A stretch of 64,000 nucleotides of DNA from Altibacter sp. (GCF_019913785.1 NZ_JAIOHK010000026.1:1-64000); one strand, 5' to 3'; shown: positions 1 through 7,559, numbered from the stretch's first letter. The notes: generated by a model from the letters alone, not told the origin. Made by a program: numbers and translations.

Positions 1-2023
1 AAATGATTTGTTAGGAACACCACCTAATTCTCAGATATTGGTTTCTTTAAATGGGTTGGAGTTTCCTCAAACTGCATTAAGCAATTCAACAACAAAAGAT
101 ATGATTATTCAAAACGTTGGAGATGTTGATTTAACGATTACAAGTTTACAGTTGTCCGGTATAGATAATAATCATTTCCATTTTAATGCTCCTGCGGTTC
201 CATTTAATATTTTACCAAACGATACTATTGACGTTTCAGTTAATTTTGAACCATTAAGCGTAGGTAATAAAACAGTAGATTTTATTATAAATAATACTTC
301 TAGCAACAATAATTCAGTAGTATTAACATTTACAGGAGAAGCTGTAGAAACTGCAGAAACAGATTATGATACGAATATATCTGCAGAGTATAATTTTGGT
401 GATGTTTATATTTATGGAGGTGCTGTACTTGTTACACTTACAGTTTCAAATTCTAGTAGTGCACCCTATACAGTGGCAGGTTTAAGTATAACAGGCATGA
501 ATGCTGACTTGTTTTCTATTATCCAGCAACCAGTTTTACCAAAGCTATTTAATCCTGGTGATTCAGATATTGTTGTCTTAAGTTTTGATCCAGATACAGT
601 AGGAGAAAAAACAGCAGTAATAGAGGCAAGTTTTCAGAATAATACCATATTAGATACAGCCAACTTATTAGGTAATGGAGTAATTACAATAGATAATCCA
701 AATGCACTAAAACTAACAAATTATGAGTATTGGTTCAATGATGATTATTTTGGAAAACAAACAACAAGTTTAAGTGCTTCAAACTCATTTGAAAGCTTAG
801 ATTTTGATGCTGTAACAACAGGTTTAACTAATGGCTTAAACATATTACACTTTAGAGTTAGGGATGAAGAAAACCATTGGTCATCAGTATTATCAGAATT
901 TGTTTATGTTCAAAATACATCAAACTCAGGAACAAATAACGTTGTTGACTACGAATACTGGTATGATAACGATTATGCTGGCAGAATCGTTGGCAACGGG
1001 TCTGGCACTAATCCTTTACTATTAGGCTTAAATGACAACGTTGGTTCATTGGGAACGGGGTTGCATCAATTTCATATTAGATTTAAAGACGAAAAAGGTG
1101 TTTGGTCATCGGTGGTTTCTGAATTTATATATAACGATAAACCCATCGGATTGGGAAGTAATAAGATAGCTGCTTACAGGCTTTGGTTTAATGATGACTT
1201 TGCGGGTAGAATTTCCGGGGCTTTTACACCCGAAGAAACAATTGTTTTTTCAGAGGATGTTGATATATCTGGACTTGAGGTGAATTCGATTAACCATATC
1301 CATTTTCAGTTTAAGGACATATATGGGAATTGGAGTTCAGTATTAACTGAAGAATTTTTATACGAGGCATTAGTTCTTAGTTCAACTGTTTTTCTGCAAG
1401 GGTCATTAATTAACCCTATTGTTGGAGAGGAAGACTTAATGCGTGATGATTTGCGTGTGGCGGAACTTTTACCAACTACAAGTCCCTATACTGATGGATT
1501 ACTTTGCGATAATTCTGTATTTAGTGCTACAGGCGATGATGCCATCGTAGATTGGGTGTGGCTGGAACTTCGTGATTCGTCAGATCGATCAATTGTGGTT
1601 GAAGGGCGTTCGGCCTTGCTTCAGAGGGACGGGGATATAGTCAATATTGATGGTGTTTCTGCAGTCAATTTTCATGCATCCGCAGACGATTATTACTTAC
1701 TTGTTCAGCATAGAAATCATTTGTCAATTCTGAGCGCCTTACCCGTTTCCATGAGTACTGAGACAGCTATTGATCTTAGTTCCGACCCGCTACTTGTATT
1801 TGGCGGGAACAACGCGGTAATAAATATAGGTGGTGTTTTCGCCATGATTTCTGGAGATGCACAGCCTAATGGTCAAATACAGAATTCTGATGTTATTGAG
1901 GTAATAGATCAATTAGGAACCGCTGGTTATTCTAACCTTGATACTGATATGAATGGTCAAGTACAGAATACGGATATAAATGTATCTATCCGTACTAATC
2001 TCGGAAGAGGAATACAATATTAG
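1..2023 (+). CDS. C-terminal part of a large modular surface protein (5' end outside window)
   Basis: The reading frame is open to the window edge, so this is the 3' part of a longer gene; the first possible start inside, a TTG at position 8, is probably internal. Numbering from there, residues about 10-225 hold two Ig-like segments resembling the ASH/HYDIN or choice-of-anchor type (patterns such as NVGDVDLTITSL and SFDPDTVGEKTAVI). Residues about 235-460 hold three repeats of about 70 residues, each starting near YEYWFNDDY and ending near WSSVLSEF. The rest is a module that I recall as common at the C terminus of exported Bacteroidota proteins, ending in two Asp/Asn-rich dockerin-like segments (GDAQPNGQIQNSD, DTDMNGQVQNTD). 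No type IX sorting tail of the usual form is visible. The first 1.1 kb is clearly more AT-rich than the last 0.65 kb, which suggests modules of different origin. Substrate or ligand unknown. Confidence 0.8.
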   Translation, partial: NDLLGTPPNSQILVSLNGLEFPQTALSNSTTKDMIIQNVGDVDLTITSLQLSGIDNNHFHFNAPAVPFNILPNDTIDVSVNFEPLSVGNKTVDFIINNTSSNNNSVVLTFTGEAVETAETDYDTNISAEYNFGDVYIYGGAVLVTLTVSNSSSAPYTVAGLSITGMNADLFSIIQQPVLPKLFNPGDSDIVVLSFDPDTVGEKTAVIEASFQNNTILDTANLLGNGVITIDNPNALKLTNYEYWFNDDYFGKQTTSLSASNSFESLDFDAVTTGLTNGLNILHFRVRDEENHWSSVLSEFVYVQNTSNSGTNNVVDYEYWYDNDYAGRIVGNGSGTNPLLLGLNDNVGSLGTGLHQFHIRFKDEKGVWSSVVSEFIYNDKPIGLGSNKIAAYRLWFNDDFAGRISGAFTPEETIVFSEDVDISGLEVNSINHIHFQFKDIYGNWSSVLTEEFLYEALVLSSTVFLQGSLINPIVGEEDLMRDDLRVAELLPTTSPYTDGLLCDNSVFSATGDDAIVDWVWLELRDSSDRSIVVEGRSALLQRDGDIVNIDGVSAVNFHASADDYYLLVQHRNHLSILSALPVSMSTETAIDLSSDPLLVFGGNNAVINIGGVFAMISGDAQPNGQIQNSDVIEVIDQLGTAGYSNLDTDMNGQVQNTDINVSIRTNLGRGIQY

Positions 2024-2396
2024 TTTCTAGGTTGGTCTTAAAACTTATAACTGAATTACGTAAAGTAGGAAGGTCTTCCGCAAAAGAATTTTCACATATC
2101 GATATGAACCCAAAGGTGTCATATCTGGAACTATGTAAAATAGCGCGTAAACGCGCTATTCGCATATATATCAAATGTACTATAACAAAACGGCTGTGAC
2201 ATAATTGTTGACGATATAAAACACTTAGGTGTTGTTATATCTACAATTATATCAAATACGGTAGTATTCGCCGTTTTCGCTATGGAATCCAAATGTACTA
2301 TAATTTATATTATGTCAAATAGGGTTTTTGGAGAACTACCCCATCTTGTGGAATCTTCCCCAGGGGTAACTCTATAGCAAGCATCCGTACTTTGTA
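2024..2396. other. AT-rich intergenic stretch with hairpins
   Basis: No convincing gene is seen here. It contains a perfect 9-base-pair hairpin at 2139-2160 (arms AATAGCGCG and CGCGCTATT, loop TAAA) that lacks a T-run and so is not a typical terminator. It also contains the inverted-repeat unit at 2172-2303, listed separately. A 55-codon TTG-started frame (2032-2199) runs through the hairpin but matches nothing I recognise. Confidence 0.6.
2172..2303. repeat. MITE-like inverted-repeat unit between 14-base direct repeats
   Basis: The 14-mer CAAATGTACTATAA occurs at 2172-2185 and again at 2290-2303. Between the copies lies a 104-base segment with perfect 8-base inverted ends (AAAACGGC at 2187-2194, GCCGTTTT at 2270-2277). 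Inside these, an imperfect palindrome centres on CACTTAGGTG near 2222-2231, with GATATAA and TTATATC as inner arms. This is the shape expected of a short non-autonomous element with a target duplication, but a chance or RNA-structure origin cannot be excluded. There is no coding capacity. Confidence 0.45.
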
Positions 2397-2777
2397 TTAC
2401 AGGTACTCTGTAAAGAAATTCATCATCTCCTCCTTCAAGTCGTAATGCATCTTGATATACATCCGCATATCCTCGCGTAACGGACTCTGTTCATGGTAGA
2501 CTCTCGATACATTCAACTCGTCCAAATGCGTGGTGTCCAATTCACGCATCTTCGCCTTGCAGCGGTGTCTTAATTTGGCAATAGCCGATTTCTCCAACAT
2601 GATACGGTTTTCGAAATTCTCAATGCCTTGTCGGGCCTCCTGCCCAAATTCCCGAATGGAAATCTCTTCCAACTTCTCCTGGAAGGTATCCATTTCATCA
2701 AAATGGAAACGCAATTCGCGTCTCCAGGTCTCTAAATTAAACTTTAAATCGCTTAGCTGCCCAAGTTTTGCCTGCAT
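2397..2777 (-). CDS. Hypothetical coiled-coil protein
   Basis: A 126-residue protein, highly charged and predicted by eye to be almost wholly alpha-helical, with heptad-like runs (for example around FQEKLEEI and FENRIMLEKSAIAKL). It has no signal peptide, membrane segment or cysteine cluster and belongs to no family I recognise. The ATG start at 2777 is the only good one. The plus-strand frame over the same bases is a shadow with poorer composition. The gene stands alone: its downstream neighbour is the AT-rich intergenic stretch and the upstream one is the divergent terC-like gene. It is probably a cytoplasmic structural or regulatory protein. Confidence 0.7.
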   Translation of the reverse strand: MQAKLGQLSDLKFNLETWRRELRFHFDEMDTFQEKLEEISIREFGQEARQGIENFENRIMLEKSAIAKLRHRCKAKMRELDTTHLDELNVSRVYHEQSPLREDMRMYIKMHYDLKEEMMNFFTEYL

Positions 2778-3003
2778 AGTATACTTAATTAAGGGTTTGT
2801 AGATCTATTTCCGCCATCATATCTAAGGTTATCTGGTGTCGGGTTAACAAGTTACGGTTTATTTTTAATAATTCAAACCCCTTTTTTGGCTTTCTATACA
2901 TCCCACAAATAACTGTACTTTCCACAGCCAATTTGCAAGATATTAACATTTTATTATCGTAATTATTCCTCCGTCCTCTTTATTTTCGTGCAAATTTTCA
3001 ACT

Positions 3004-3963
3004 ATGGCCGTCTGGATCGTTTTTATTGTCGTTATTATCTTCTTTTTAGCACTGGATCTAGGCGTATTTAACCGAAAAGCACATGTCATCAAAACCAAAG
3101 AAGCCTCCATCTGGACCGCTATCTGGGTTTCGGTAGCCCTGGCCTTCTCCGGAGTCATCTGGTGGGTGTTCTCCAACGGACTGGTAGAAAACCCTACCAA
3201 CCTCACCCCCCACAACGCCGTTCTAAAATACATTACCGGCTACCTTATCGAGCTTTCCCTCAGTATCGATAACGTCTTTGTAATCGCCGTCATCTTTTCC
3301 TCCTTCGCCATCCCCGACAAATACCAACACCGCGTCTTGTTTTGGGGAATTTTAGGCGCCATCGTTTTTAGAGGCCTTATGATCTTCTTCGGAGTGGCAC
3401 TTATCAATAAATTCGACTGGATCATCTACGTATTCGGAGCCTTCCTTCTCTATACTGCCTATAAGATGCTGACCTCCTCCTCCGAAAAATTCGATCCCCG
3501 AAAGTCGTCCATGTATCGCCTAATCCGTAAGTTTTTTGCCGTCTCCCACATCATGGATGGCGACCGATTCTTTATCCGTCGTATGGGAATTCGCGCGGCA
3601 ACACCCCTGTTCGTGGCCCTGATGATCATCGAACTCACCGATGTCCTTTTCGCATTGGACAGTATTCCGGCCATCCTCGCCATTACCGCCGACCCCTTTA
3701 TCGTCTTTAGCTCGAATATTTTGGCCATACTCGGACTCCGATCCATGTATTTCCTTATTTCCAGAATGCTGCAGAAATTCCGTTATATCAACTACAGCCT
3801 GGTGGTCATCCTCAGCTTTGTTGGGATAAAAATGATCCTGGCACATCACGTGTCCATGCCCGAATGGCTGTCGCTCAGCGTAATCTCCCTGTCCTTGTTG
3901 GCGGGCGTACTGGCTTCTTTGTATATTCCTGTAAAGGAAGAAGTGGTTGCTGAAGACAATTAA
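3004..3963 (+). CDS. TerC/Alx-family integral membrane protein
   Basis: A 319-residue polytopic protein with about nine hydrophobic segments. It shows the two family signatures: ELSLSIDNVFV near residues 83-93 and the matching ELTDVLFALDSIPA in the second half, each with membrane-embedded acidic residues. In this family (Alx of E. coli, TerC of tellurite loci, YceF and YkoY of Bacillus) these residues are linked to divalent metal, mainly manganese, export. No tellurite-resistance neighbours are present, so a general metal-homeostasis role in the inner membrane is more likely than tellurite resistance. Its stop codon overlaps the stop of the convergent rRNA methyltransferase gene by 4 bases, leaving no room for a terminator. 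Confidence 0.9.
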   Translation: MAVWIVFIVVIIFFLALDLGVFNRKAHVIKTKEASIWTAIWVSVALAFSGVIWWVFSNGLVENPTNLTPHNAVLKYITGYLIELSLSIDNVFVIAVIFSSFAIPDKYQHRVLFWGILGAIVFRGLMIFFGVALINKFDWIIYVFGAFLLYTAYKMLTSSSEKFDPRKSSMYRLIRKFFAVSHIMDGDRFFIRRMGIRAATPLFVALMIIELTDVLFALDSIPAILAITADPFIVFSSNILAILGLRSMYFLISRMLQKFRYINYSLVVILSFVGIKMILAHHVSMPEWLSLSVISLSLLAGVLASLYIPVKEEVVAEDN

Positions 3964-5153
3964 TCTAAAAACCGATAATACCCACATTTTAAATAGGCTC
4001 CCTCCGGAAAGCTGATGGGATGATCGATATCGTGATCCGTTTTTAATTGCAGTTTGTAGCGACGACGTGTGTGCTTTAAGGCCGTCTCATTGATCTCGAA
4101 GAATTCTTCCGAAGCCACCCGCGACGAGCAGGATGCCAATACCAACAAACCCTTTTTAGCCGTCAAAGCAGCTCCCAATTGGGCCAATTGCGCATATTTC
4201 TTTTTGGCCACCTCTATTTCCGACTGGCGTTTGGCGAAGCTCGGCGGATCGATAACCACCACATCATAGGTTTTCTTGGCAGCGATCAACTGCTGTAACT
4301 CCTTAAAGGCATCGCCCGCTATGGTATGGTGCTTCCCTTTAAAAGTATTTCGTTTTCCATTGGCAATGGCCAATTCTAACGCTTGTTCGCTAATGTCCAA
4401 ACTGGTGACTTCCGTGGCACCATTCACCAGGGCATGTACCGAAAAGCCCCCTGCATAGGCAAACACATCCAACACGGACTTGCCTTCGGCATAGCGTCCT
4501 ACCTGCTTCCTATTGTGGCGATGATCCAAAAAATAGCCGGTCTTATGTCCCTTGATCACATGGGCCGAAAAATGGACCCCCTGCTCTAAAAATGGCACCA
4601 CTTCGTGCTCAAGTTCACCGTATACTACCTGCCCGTCTGTACATCCGAGTTTTGTCTTTGCTTGTAGGTTTCTACTGAGTCGCAGCACGATCGTTTCACA
4701 GTTCGTAACCGCCAAAAGCACCTCCAATATCGATTCCAAATAGGGAATCCAGATCGCCGAATACAATTTTACCACCAGCACCTTGTCGTAGACATCGGCT
4801 ATAAAGCCCGGAAAGCCATCGTTTTCTCCAAACAGGAGTCGGTAGCTATTGGTCTTGGTCTCTAAAAGCGGAGTCCGTAGCGCAAATGCGGCAAATATCT
4901 TTTCTGAAAAGAAGTCGGCATCAATCGTGGCCGATCCTTCGTGATGCAGCATTTTAATCCGTATGGGCGAATCGGGGTCGTACAGGCCAATGCCCATCAC
5001 CTTGTTCTTGGTATGACTAAAAATAATCGCTATGTCCCCTGCTTTTCCTTCTTTGTTTATTTTCTCAATACTTTCTGAAAAGATCCAAGGATGTCCGCTG
5101 CGAACACTGCGTTCACCAACTGCCGTCAGTTTTACAGCCAGTCGCTGCGGCAT
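3960..5153 (-). CDS. rlmI: Class I rRNA large-subunit methyltransferase, RlmI type
   Basis: The protein has an N-terminal PUA-like RNA-binding domain (around GHPWIFSESI), then a Rossmann methyltransferase domain with the SAM-binding motif VLDVFAYAGGFS and the catalytic region DPPSFAKRQ followed by LASCSSRV. The Cys in the last motif fits an m5C enzyme. In E. coli RlmI methylates C1962 of 23S rRNA; the same site is inferred here. I chose the ATG at 5153 because MPQRLAVKL begins as homologues do. Upstream in-frame ATGs at 5180 and 5201 would add 9 or 16 residues. The gene is convergent with terC and lies just downstream of the repeat-rich region that separates it from the polyketide locus. Confidence 0.88.
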   Translation of the reverse strand: MPQRLAVKLTAVGERSVRSGHPWIFSESIEKINKEGKAGDIAIIFSHTKNKVMGIGLYDPDSPIRIKMLHHEGSATIDADFFSEKIFAAFALRTPLLETKTNSYRLLFGENDGFPGFIADVYDKVLVVKLYSAIWIPYLESILEVLLAVTNCETIVLRLSRNLQAKTKLGCTDGQVVYGELEHEVVPFLEQGVHFSAHVIKGHKTGYFLDHRHNRKQVGRYAEGKSVLDVFAYAGGFSVHALVNGATEVTSLDISEQALELAIANGKRNTFKGKHHTIAGDAFKELQQLIAAKKTYDVVVIDPPSFAKRQSEIEVAKKKYAQLAQLGAALTAKKGLLVLASCSSRVASEEFFEINETALKHTRRRYKLQLKTDHDIDHPISFPEGAYLKCGYYRFLD

Positions 5154-5241
5154 TATTTTTGGAAAACTTGTTCGGAACATAGTTGGATATTGATTTAGCA
5201 AAGTGTTGCACCTAGTCTTTCTAAGGCAACTATAAAAACGT

Positions 5242-5314
5242 CTTCGACAAGCTCAGACCGACATGGATTTGTTTATTAGCTATCATCTACCATGTCACAC
5301 TGAGCCTGTCGAAA
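5242..5314. repeat. Imperfect inverted repeat of the TTCGACAAGCTCAG type
   Basis: The left arm at 5242-5266 begins CTTCGACAAGCTCAG. The right arm at 5290-5314 ends CTGAGCCTGTCGAAA. The arms match at 20 of 25 positions across a 23-base loop. It lies downstream of the polyketide operon and upstream of rlmI, so it could end transcription from the former or be a dispersed repeat; there is no clear T-run. Similar TTCGACAAGCTCAG words are dispersed in many bacterial genomes as I recall. Confidence 0.6.
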
Positions 5315-5355
5315 TACTTCACTTCCCTGTCATTCAGAGTGTAACAACGTGGAGC

Positions 5356-5502
5356 GAAGAATCCCTCATTCCCAACAAACCATTTAGCCAATCCTTCTCG
5401 ATACATTTTTGTTCGCTGCGCGCTCAAAAACACTCGAAGTGACATTACAGTGAATTTGCAAGAACTGCAAACTTCGTGCTTCCAGCTTCCAGCCACTCAC
5501 TC
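5356..5502. repeat. 147-base direct repeat, copy 1
   Basis: Compared base by base with 5625-5771, this copy differs at a single position (CGCGCTC here, CGCGCCC there). It contains one stem-loop element (5395-5444). The two copies start 269 bases apart. Near identity in non-coding DNA indicates a recent duplication or gene conversion. Confidence 0.9.
5395..5444 (+). repeat. Stem-loop element A (constant ends, variable core)
   Basis: Starts TTCTCGATACA (5395-5405) and ends CACTCGAAGTGACA (5431-5444). The core is a hairpin with arms TTTTTG and CAAAAA around a 13-base GC-rich loop. Elements B, C and D share the ends but not always the core. Confidence 0.75.
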
Positions 5503-5592
5503 TTCACTATTCACTATTCACTATTCACTTTTCACTTTTAACTTCTCACTTTTCACTTTTCACTTCTTGGCTCCTTTTCTTCTCACCGCTCA
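5503..5592. repeat. Low-complexity TTCACT-type repeats
   Basis: Degenerate tandem units such as TTCACTATTCAC and TTTTCACTTTTCAC, with no reading frame of interest. The tail (TTCTTGGCTC then CTCACCGCTCAC) recurs near 5846-5889, so the duplicated region is larger than the 147-base core. In the second copy the CACCGCTCAC words form the last codons and stop of the acyl carrier protein gene. Confidence 0.75.
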
Positions 5593-5624
5593 CTTCCCTG
5601 TCATTCAGAAGGAGCGTATCGACT

Positions 5625-5771
5625 GAAGAATCCCTCATTCCCAACAAACCATTTAGCCAATCCTTCTCGATACATTTTTGTTCGCTGCGCGCCCAAAAAC
5701 ACTCGAAGTGACATTACAGTGAATTTGCAAGAACTGCAAACTTCGTGCTTCCAGCTTCCAGCCACTCACTC
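5625..5771. repeat. 147-base direct repeat, copy 2
   Basis: Second copy of the repeat at 5356-5502 with one base difference, in the same orientation. It contains stem-loop element B. It lies about 107 bases downstream of the acyl carrier protein stop codon. Confidence 0.9.
5664..5713 (+). repeat. Stem-loop element B
   Basis: Identical to element A except for one loop base, because it lies inside the second copy of the 147-base repeat. Ends TTCTCGATACA and CACTCGAAGTGACA, with TTTTTG/CAAAAA arms. Confidence 0.75.
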
Positions 5772-5877
5772 CTCTCTACTCACGCTTTACTATTAACTGT
5801 TCACGGCTCACCATTCTGAGGCGAAGCCGAAGAATCCATTTTCACTTTTCACTTCTTGGCTCTTTTCTCCTCACCGC

Positions 5878-6132
5878 TCACCGCTCACCCACCTTCCTCA
5901 TAATAATACCAATCGCATCGTTCAAGGTTCGGAGTTGTTCCATGTCTTCATTGGCAAATTCGATATCAAATTGATCCTCCACATCCAATACGATATCCAC
6001 CAAATGCGCCGAATTAATATTGAGCTCCCGTGTGAGGTCACTCTCCCTATTCACCGCCTCCTTGGAAACATCTTCGGGTAAGTACGTCTGAATTATAGGC
6101 AATAGTTTTTCGTAAATTCTTTCCGAAGTCAT
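5878..6132 (-). CDS. Acyl carrier protein of the type III polyketide locus
   Basis: An 84-residue acidic helical protein. The likely phosphopantetheine-bearing serine is Ser41 in ELNINSAHLVDIVLDVEDQF; the usual Asp-Ser-Leu is Asn-Ser-Ala here, but the following helix with its acidic residues and the length are typical. I place the start at the ATG at 6132 (MTSERIYEKL). The frame is open to 6186, but that would overlap the ketosynthase gene by 47 bases. The ketosynthase stop lies 7 bases upstream, so the two are co-transcribed, and this is probably the ketosynthase's carrier partner for the acyl chain that feeds the type III synthase. The last codons and the stop lie in a CACCGCTCAC repeat, so the C terminus may have been reshaped by repeat expansion. 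Confidence 0.85.
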   Translation of the reverse strand: MTSERIYEKLLPIIQTYLPEDVSKEAVNRESDLTRELNINSAHLVDIVLDVEDQFDIEFANEDMEQLRTLNDAIGIIMRKVGER

Positions 6133-6139
6133 AGCAGTA

Positions 6140-7411
6140 TTAAATTTTTCTAAAGATAACACACGCATTGACATCTCCAAAGCCAAAACTCGCTTTTGCC
6201 ACCGTTTGAAGTGGTGTCTGTATCAATTGCCGCGGAATCCTTTCTGAAGCAATGCGTTGGGTTATTTCGGGATGCAGGTCCTCACAATTCACATTTGGAA
6301 AAACAAACCCCTGCTGTAATTGCAGCACAGCCGAAACGGCCTCCACACTGCCACTGGCCGCCAGGCAATGTCCCACCATCCCCTTCAGGGAATTGATATA
6401 GGGAAAATCGGTGCCACGGCGATCCAGGGCTTCGCTCCAGTTGGCAATCTCCACCGAATCTTTGATGGTAGCGGTTAGGTGTCCGTTGATATAATCCAGT
6501 TCCGAAGCCGCGATTCCGGCAGCTACCAAGGCTTCCTTGATACATTTTTGAACGGCTTCGCTATTGGGCGCCGTCATACTCCCCTCGCCTCGTTGGCCTC
6601 CGCTGTTTATGGCACCGCCCAAAACTTCAGCATAAATGGTCGCCCCTCTTTCTTGGGCGCTTTCCAGGCTTTCTAACAGCAGCGCTCCTGCCCCGCTTCC
6701 CGGTACAAAGCCACTGGCCGAAGCGCTCATAGGGCGCGATCCCTCGGTGGGGGTATCGTTGTGTTTATAGGTGATCACCTTCATGGCATCAAAGCCACCC
6801 CAAACATAGGGACCGTCATCGCTAGTACTGCCACAGAGCATCTGGTTGGCCTGGCCCGAGGCAATACGCTCATAGCCCATCAAAATGGCTTCGGTTCCGG
6901 TGGCACAGGCCGATGAATTGGTGGTGACTGCATTCCCGGCGCCTATCATGCCTCCCAGATACGCACTGATACCACTGGCCATGGTCTGTCCCACGGTAGT
7001 ACTGCCCAAGCGACGCACATTGCCTTCGTCCAGTTTATAAATAGCTTCTCTGAATTTATCCACCCCGCTGGTGCCGGTACCAAAGACGATGCCCAGATCC
7101 CAGAGGGGCGCCTTGTTTTTTTCGGAAGGGCTGATGCCCGCATCGCGCATGGCGTCCATTCCGGCAATCACTCCGTATAGGATACCGCTGCTGTTAAAAT
7201 TCTTTAGTTGTAGTTCGGTAAAATAATCGCGTTTCTTTTCTTCCGAAATCGTTGGGATGCCTCCTATCTGACAGGAAAAATTCAATGCCCTTAGTTGCGG
7301 ATAAAAGGCAATGCCCGAAACCCCTTTTTTGATGGCTTCCGTAAACTGCGGCACTCCCACGCCGTTCGGCGCCACAATTCCTAATCCCGTTATGACCACT
7401 CTTTTTTTCAT
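6140..7411 (-). CDS. Beta-ketoacyl-ACP synthase (KAS II/FabF-like) of the polyketide locus
   Basis: A 423-residue thiolase-fold condensing enzyme. Cys169 in NSSACATG is the nucleophile, and the two catalytic histidines are His311 (in NGHLTATIKDS) and His348 (in GMVGHCLAASG). The first histidine motif reads HLTAT rather than the usual HGTGT, which is a divergence from primary FabF. Gly-rich strands VPGSGAGALLLES and ASFGFGDVNACVIF are conserved. It presumably elongates an acyl chain held on the adjacent carrier protein; there is no chain-length-factor partner. The gap of 148 bases to the upstream dehydratase gene contains two facing stem-loop elements, so this gene and the carrier protein may form a separately regulated part of the operon. 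Confidence 0.9.
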   Translation of the reverse strand: MKKRVVITGLGIVAPNGVGVPQFTEAIKKGVSGIAFYPQLRALNFSCQIGGIPTISEEKKRDYFTELQLKNFNSSGILYGVIAGMDAMRDAGISPSEKNKAPLWDLGIVFGTGTSGVDKFREAIYKLDEGNVRRLGSTTVGQTMASGISAYLGGMIGAGNAVTTNSSACATGTEAILMGYERIASGQANQMLCGSTSDDGPYVWGGFDAMKVITYKHNDTPTEGSRPMSASASGFVPGSGAGALLLESLESAQERGATIYAEVLGGAINSGGQRGEGSMTAPNSEAVQKCIKEALVAAGIAASELDYINGHLTATIKDSVEIANWSEALDRRGTDFPYINSLKGMVGHCLAASGSVEAVSAVLQLQQGFVFPNVNCEDLHPEITQRIASERIPRQLIQTPLQTVAKASFGFGDVNACVIFRKI

Positions 7412-7421
7412 AATTATTCTC

Positions 7422-7463
7422 TGTCACTTCGAGTGATTTCGCAAAGCGAAATAGTATCGAGAA
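7422..7463 (-). repeat. Stem-loop element C (reverse orientation)
   Basis: On the plus strand it reads TGTCACTTCGAGTG (7422-7435), a perfect 7-base-pair hairpin ATTTCGC-AAA-GCGAAAT (7436-7452), then AGTATCGAGAA. These are the ends of elements A and B read in reverse, with a different core. Confidence 0.75.
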
Positions 7464-7503
7464 GTGATTTTATGTTCAATACTATATAAAACTTCCCAAC
7501 TCA

Positions 7504-7556
7504 TTCTCGATACAATTCCTTTTTACGGCTGTAAAAAGGAATCACTCGAACTGACA
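7504..7556 (+). repeat. Stem-loop element D
   Basis: Begins TTCTCGATACA (7504-7514), carries a perfect 12-base-pair stem ATTCCTTTTTAC/GTAAAAAGGAAT with loop GGCT (7515-7542), and ends CACTCGAACTGACA (7543-7556). With element C it makes an inverted pair 40 bases apart, filling the gap between the dehydratase and ketosynthase genes. Confidence 0.75.
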
Positions 7557-7559
7557 ATG

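Larger units (their letters stand above)
5154..5877. other. Repeat-rich non-coding region beyond the polyketide locus
   Basis: About 700 bases with no supported gene. In order it holds an imperfect inverted repeat (5242-5314), the first copy of a 147-base direct repeat (5356-5502), a low-complexity stretch of TTCACT-like units (5503-5592), the second copy (5625-5771), and another low-complexity stretch running into the stop codon of the acyl carrier protein gene. The short ORF at 5287-5496 only reads through these repeats and is not counted. Confidence 0.8.

Noticed and set aside
2032..2199. 55-codon TTG-started frame with a basic helical translation after the first gene
   Set aside because: It reads through a perfect hairpin and into the direct repeat, has no ATG and no recognisable homology.
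2172..2303. Integron attC site
   Set aside because: The ends AAAACGGC/GCCGTTTT do not match the GTTRRRY core and there is no integrase or cassette series.
2530..2802. Plus-strand ORF of 90 codons opposite the coiled-coil gene
   Set aside because: Serine/cysteine-rich shadow translation; the minus-strand frame has better protein character.
5287..5496. 69-codon ORF on the minus strand
   Set aside because: Made entirely of the repeat sequences; the duplicate copy gives a similar chance ORF.
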